From the NCBI GenBank assembly GCA_036398775.1, contig DASWOJ010000060.1, forward strand, positions 1 through 8,702: a DNA stretch of 8,702 bases, given 5' to 3'. This stretch comes from DASWOJ01 sp036398775 (GTDB lineage: Bacteria; Pseudomonadota; Alphaproteobacteria; Acetobacterales; Acetobacteraceae). Under the pieces are notes generated by a model. It was not told the origin of the DNA. It saw only the letters and a program-made list of their open reading frames with translations, and made no database searches. The position numbers were made by a program, and so were the translations under genes. Shown piece after piece: positions 6,475 to 8,702 of the stretch (its first letter is position 1; each line of letters opens with the position of its first letter).

Positions 6475-8225
6475 CAATCGGCGCCGCTGGCCGCCCCTGC
6501 CCCGCCCCGCGCGTCATGGGCGCCGAACAGGGTGCCGCCGCCTGGCATCGCACCCAGGGTCAGCGACCCGCCGCCGCTGGCCTCCGCTGGCTGGGTCAGG
6601 GCCGGGCCGCCGGCGATGACGCCTTCCGCCACGCCCCAGGGCTTCGCTTCGGTGATCTTGTGGCCCTTGGCCTCCAGCAGCGCGCGGGTGTCCGGGGACA
6701 GGGCGAAGCGCTCGGCATAGATGGTGTCCGGCAGCCATTGGTGGTGGATGCGCGGGGCGTCCACCGCCTCCTGCACCGTCATGTCGTGGTCCACCGCGTT
6801 GATGACCGCGTTCAGCACGATGGTGATGATGCGCGCCCCGCCGGGGCTGCCGATCACCATCGCCAGCTTGCCGTCGCGGGTGATGATGGTCGGCGCCATG
6901 CTGCTCAGCGGCGTCTTGCCGGGTGCGACGGCGTTGGCCTCGCCCTGCACCAGGCCGAACATGTTCGGCACGCCGGGCTTGCCGGTGAAGTCGTCCATCT
7001 CGTTGTTCATCACGATGCCGGTGCCCGGCGCCACCTTGCGGACGCCGAACCAGTCGTTGAGCGTGTAGGTGACGGCGACGGCGTTCCCCGCGGCGTCCAC
7101 GACCGAGTAGTGGGTGGTGTTGCTTCCCTCCTTCTCCGGGGGTCCGGCGACCAGGCTGCTGCTGGGCGTTGCATGGTCCGGGTTGATCTTCGCGCGGATC
7201 GCCGCGTGGTAGGCGGGGTCCAGCAGCTCCGCCATCGGGTTCTGCACGAAGTCCGGGTCGCCCAGGCGGTTGTTGCGGTCGTGGTAGGCGTAGCGCATCG
7301 CCTCGACCATCAGGTGGACCTCGGCGGCGGAGTGCCAGCCCATCGCCCGCAGGTCGTAGCCGCCCAGGATGCCGAGGATCTCGCACAGGATGACGCCGCC
7401 GCTGCTGGGCGGGGGGGTGCTGATGATGTGGTAGCCGCGGTAGTCGCACTCGACCGGGTGCAGCTCGCGGACGCGGTAGGCTTCGAGGTCGCGCTGCCCG
7501 ATGATGCCGCCGCCGGCGTGGCTGGCGGCGACGATGGCGGCGCCGATGGGTCCGCGATACAGCGCGTCCGGGCCGGCGTCGCTGATGGCTTGCAGGCTGC
7601 GGGCCAGGTCGGGCTGCACCAGGCGGTCGCCGGGGTGCATCTCGTGGCCGTCGCGCAGGAAGATGGCCGCGGCTGCCGGGTCCTTGGCCAGGCTGCTCGT
7701 CGCAGTGGAGATCACCGACATGTCGCCGGAGGTGAGCACGAAGCCGTCTGACGCCAGCCGGATCGCCGGGGCCATCAGGGCGGCGCGCGGCAGGGTGCCG
7801 TATCGGGTGCGTGCCAGCTCCAGCCCGGCGGCGCTGCCGGGCACGCCGACGGCCAGCCAGGTGTCGAGCGAGCGGCGCGGGGCGACGTTGCCCGCCTCGT
7901 CCAGGAACATGCCCGGCGTCGCGGCCAGGGGCGCCCGCTCCCGGAAGTCGAGGAACGCCGTGCGCCCGTCGGCCAGGCGCAGGGTCATGAAGCCGCCGCC
8001 GCCCAGGTTGCCTGCCGCCGGGTAGGTGACGGCCAGGGCGTAGCCGACCGCGACCGCCGCATCCACGGCGTTGCCGCCGTCGCGCAGGACCTGCGCCCCG
8101 ACCTCTGACGCCAGGCGCTGGGCGGTCACGACCATGCCGCGGCTGGCCGAGACCGGCGCCGGGTCCGCCGCCGCGGCAGGACGGACGAGGAGTGTCAGGG
8201 CGGCGAGGGACAGGAGGATGCGCAT
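6474..8225 (-). CDS. ggt: gamma-glutamyltransferase (glutathione hydrolase), periplasmic
   Basis: This enzyme hydrolyses or transfers the gamma-glutamyl group of glutathione and related compounds, giving glutamate and cysteinylglycine. The 583-aa precursor has a signal peptide (MRILLSLAALTLL, cleavage near AAA20), so it acts in the periplasm. Self-cleavage is expected before Thr370 in SNTTHYSVVD, giving a large subunit (about 21-369) and a 214-residue small subunit with Thr370 as nucleophile. Residues matching E. coli GGT are all present: Arg95 (FRERAP), Thr388 and Asn390 (TYTLN), Asp412 (NNEMDDF), Ser441-Ser442 (PLSSMAPT) and Gly462-Gly463 (GSPGGAR). The spacing from Thr370 to these small-subunit sites equals that in E. 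coli. The tail after 560 is Gly/Ala-rich. The gene leads a two-gene operon; its TGA overlaps the sulP ATG. The start is set by the signal peptide; the RBS is weak. Confidence 0.97.
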   Translation of the reverse strand: MRILLSLAALTLLVRPAAAADPAPVSASRGMVVTAQRLASEVGAQVLRDGGNAVDAAVAVGYALAVTYPAAGNLGGGGFMTLRLADGRTAFLDFRERAPLAATPGMFLDEAGNVAPRRSLDTWLAVGVPGSAAGLELARTRYGTLPRAALMAPAIRLASDGFVLTSGDMSVISTATSSLAKDPAAAAIFLRDGHEMHPGDRLVQPDLARSLQAISDAGPDALYRGPIGAAIVAASHAGGGIIGQRDLEAYRVRELHPVECDYRGYHIISTPPPSSGGVILCEILGILGGYDLRAMGWHSAAEVHLMVEAMRYAYHDRNNRLGDPDFVQNPMAELLDPAYHAAIRAKINPDHATPSSSLVAGPPEKEGSNTTHYSVVDAAGNAVAVTYTLNDWFGVRKVAPGTGIVMNNEMDDFTGKPGVPNMFGLVQGEANAVAPGKTPLSSMAPTIITRDGKLAMVIGSPGGARIITIVLNAVINAVDHDMTVQEAVDAPRIHHQWLPDTIYAERFALSPDTRALLEAKGHKITEAKPWGVAEGVIAGGPALTQPAEASGGGSLTLGAMPGGGTLFGAHDARGGAGAASGAD

Positions 8226-8284
8226 GGCGGGAGGCTAACCGCCCCTGTTCAAGCTGTCAGCAGCTATGCAGCAAAGGGGTAGGA

Positions 8285-8312
8285 TTTGTACAGGACAGTA
8301 CAGTTTTAACAA
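8285..8312 (-). promoter_or_regulatory. candidate sigma-70-type promoter of ggt-sulP
   Basis: On the minus strand, TTGTTA (8312-8307; 4 of 6 to TTGACA) is followed after 16 bp by TACAAA (8290-8285; 4 of 6 to TATAAT). A transcript starting near 8278 would have a leader of about 50 nt before the ggt ATG at 8225. This is the best -35/-10 pair I found upstream of ggt. Confidence 0.45.
8287..8302. promoter_or_regulatory. palindromic operator candidate TGTAC-N6-GTACA
   Basis: A perfect 5-N6-5 palindrome (TGTACAGGACAGTACA) overlaps the -10 and spacer of the candidate ggt promoter. The geometry equals that of a CRP site (TGTGA-N6-TCACA), and the bases also fit TGTA-N8-TACA, the site type of the CRP-family regulator NtcA. 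A Crp/Fnr-family gene starts about 230 bp away. An overlap with the -10 would favour repression of ggt. Confidence 0.5.
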
Positions 8313-8317
8313 GAGCG

Positions 8318-8336
8318 CGATTAGTTATCTTAATCG
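8318..8336. promoter_or_regulatory. palindrome CGATTA-N7-TAATCG
   Basis: This is a perfect 6-bp inverted repeat with a 7-bp AT-rich centre, just upstream of the candidate ggt -35 box. It could be a second operator or activator site; the position upstream of -35 suits activation of ggt. No specific regulator family is recognised. Confidence 0.35.
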
Positions 8337-8369
8337 GGTCAGGACATCACTATGTACTACAACGGACAT

Positions 8370-8382
8370 AGCAAACTTTGCT
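8370..8382. promoter_or_regulatory. palindrome AGCAAA-C-TTTGCT
   Basis: This perfect 6-bp inverted repeat around a single C lies in the middle of the divergent spacer. It is followed 9 bp later by the 8-bp palindrome GCACGTGC (8392-8399). Either may be a protein-binding site; neither matches a motif I can name with confidence. Confidence 0.25.
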
Positions 8383-8533
8383 GAGTGCGGAGCACGTGCG
8401 GTCTCAATTTTTCATTTGCACGCAGCATCGCGACGGTTACTACAGCCGTGCTGGCCGCTGCATATTCGGATGGGTGACCAGCATAGTCCAGCCTTGCCCC
8501 GATCCGGGGAGGCATTCAAGGGATCAAGAGGCC

Positions 8534-8702
8534 TTGTCCAGCAGCGCCACGTTTTCGAACGGAATACTTGCTGCCCTGCCGCCAGCCGAGTTGTCCGCCC
8601 TGCGCCCGCACTTGCTGCGGGTACGCATGGTCAATGGCCAGGGCCTGCATGAGCCGGGCGAGCGGATAGAGCATGTTTATTTCTTCGAGTCCGGCCTCGC
8701 CA
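8534..8702 (+). CDS. Crp/Fnr-family transcriptional regulator, N-terminal part (partial)
   Basis: Only the first 56 codons are in the window. The frame reads GILAALPPAELSALRPHLLR at about residues 10-29, then RVRMVNGQGLHEPGERIEHV and YFFESGLA. This is the start of a cyclic-nucleotide-binding-like (cNMP) sensor domain: an N-terminal helix, then the beta-roll with GERIEHVYF. In the family a C-terminal winged-helix DNA-binding domain follows. The start is uncertain. No ATG is available in frame, so I chose TTG at 8534, preceded by AAGGGA at 8518-8523; GTG at 8474 would add 20 residues that look non-conserved. The gene is divergent from ggt-sulP and is the obvious candidate regulator of that operon. 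The ligand cannot be inferred from this part. Confidence 0.83.
   Translation, partial: MSSSATFSNGILAALPPAELSALRPHLLRVRMVNGQGLHEPGERIEHVYFFESGLA

Larger units (their letters stand above)
8226..8533. other. AT-richer divergent regulatory spacer
   Basis: This spacer separates ggt (leftward) from a Crp/Fnr-type gene (rightward). GC is about 46% over 8261-8430 by my count, against roughly 70% in the genes. It contains four short perfect palindromes: TGTAC-N6-GTACA (8287-8302), CGATTA-N7-TAATCG (8318-8336), AGCAAA-C-TTTGCT (8370-8382) and GCACGTGC (8392-8399). A candidate ggt promoter overlaps the first. For the rightward gene only weak promoter matches are seen (TTGCAC at 8416-8421 with TACTAC at 8438-8443, 16-bp spacer). 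A 128-codon open frame at 8266-8652 lacks family features and conflicts with the Crp/Fnr frame. Confidence 0.6.

Noticed and set aside
4715..6553. 612-codon open frame antisense/out of frame to sulP
   Set aside because: Composition is Arg/Gly/Ala/Pro-rich low-complexity typical of a shifted frame in high-GC DNA; the SulP frame in the same place has clear family motifs.
6450..7751. 433-codon plus-strand frame across ggt
   Set aside because: Antisense shadow with His/Val/Asp-rich pseudo-protein composition; ggt on the other strand has every catalytic residue.
8469..8481. GGATGGGTGACC, similar to a conserved piece of eukaryotic 5S rRNA
   Set aside because: Only a dozen bases match; no 5S-like flanking helices are present, and bacterial 5S does not use this context.
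8266..8652. 128-codon plus-strand frame in the ggt-Crp/Fnr spacer
   Set aside because: No family features or good RBS; it overlaps the recognisable Crp/Fnr sensor domain in another frame and the promoter palindromes.

Overview
The window is high-GC chromosomal DNA (coding parts very G/C-rich at third positions, with long overlapping shadow frames) from a proteobacterium. The protein styles (SulP, Crp/Fnr, Dcp and a Tat-exported ferritin-like protein) suggest an alphaproteobacterium of the Rhodospirillales/Acetobacteraceae kind. That assignment is inference from general resemblance, not from a search.

Layout, left to right. (1) 1-63 may hold the tail of a rightward gene, followed by a pair of inverted REP-like palindromic repeats (about 105-143 and 207-246). 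(2) dcp, a zinc M3 peptidyl-dipeptidase, runs leftward (258-2288). (3) A 311-bp divergent spacer contains an unusual leader: a strong Shine-Dalgarno with a 3-codon ORF, then a hairpin touching the real RBS. (4) A Tat-exported ferritin-like protein runs rightward (2600-3490) and is closed by a perfect 10-bp-stem terminator. (5) A 421-bp spacer with no convincing gene. (6) A class I SAM methyltransferase runs rightward (3912-4799) and meets sulP tail to tail with a 7-bp gap. (7) A leftward two-gene operon: ggt (6474-8225, periplasmic gamma-glutamyltransferase) followed by sulP (4807-6474, anion transporter with STAS domain), with stop and start overlapping as TGATG. (8) A 308-bp AT-richer divergent spacer (about 46% GC over 8261-8430) carries several perfect palindromes and a candidate ggt promoter. 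(9) The start of a Crp/Fnr-family regulator runs off the right edge (8534-8702).

Working together: ggt and sulP look translationally coupled. GGT would cleave glutathione and other gamma-glutamyl compounds in the periplasm, while SulP moves an inorganic anion such as sulfate or bicarbonate. The divergent Crp/Fnr gene and a TGTAC-N6-GTACA palindrome (CRP-like geometry, also an exact match to TGTA-N8-TACA) over the predicted ggt -10 region suggest that the neighbouring regulator controls the operon. This is the most testable idea in the window. I saw no mobile element, CRISPR, RNA gene or clearly new multi-gene system; most of the window is ordinary core-type genes.
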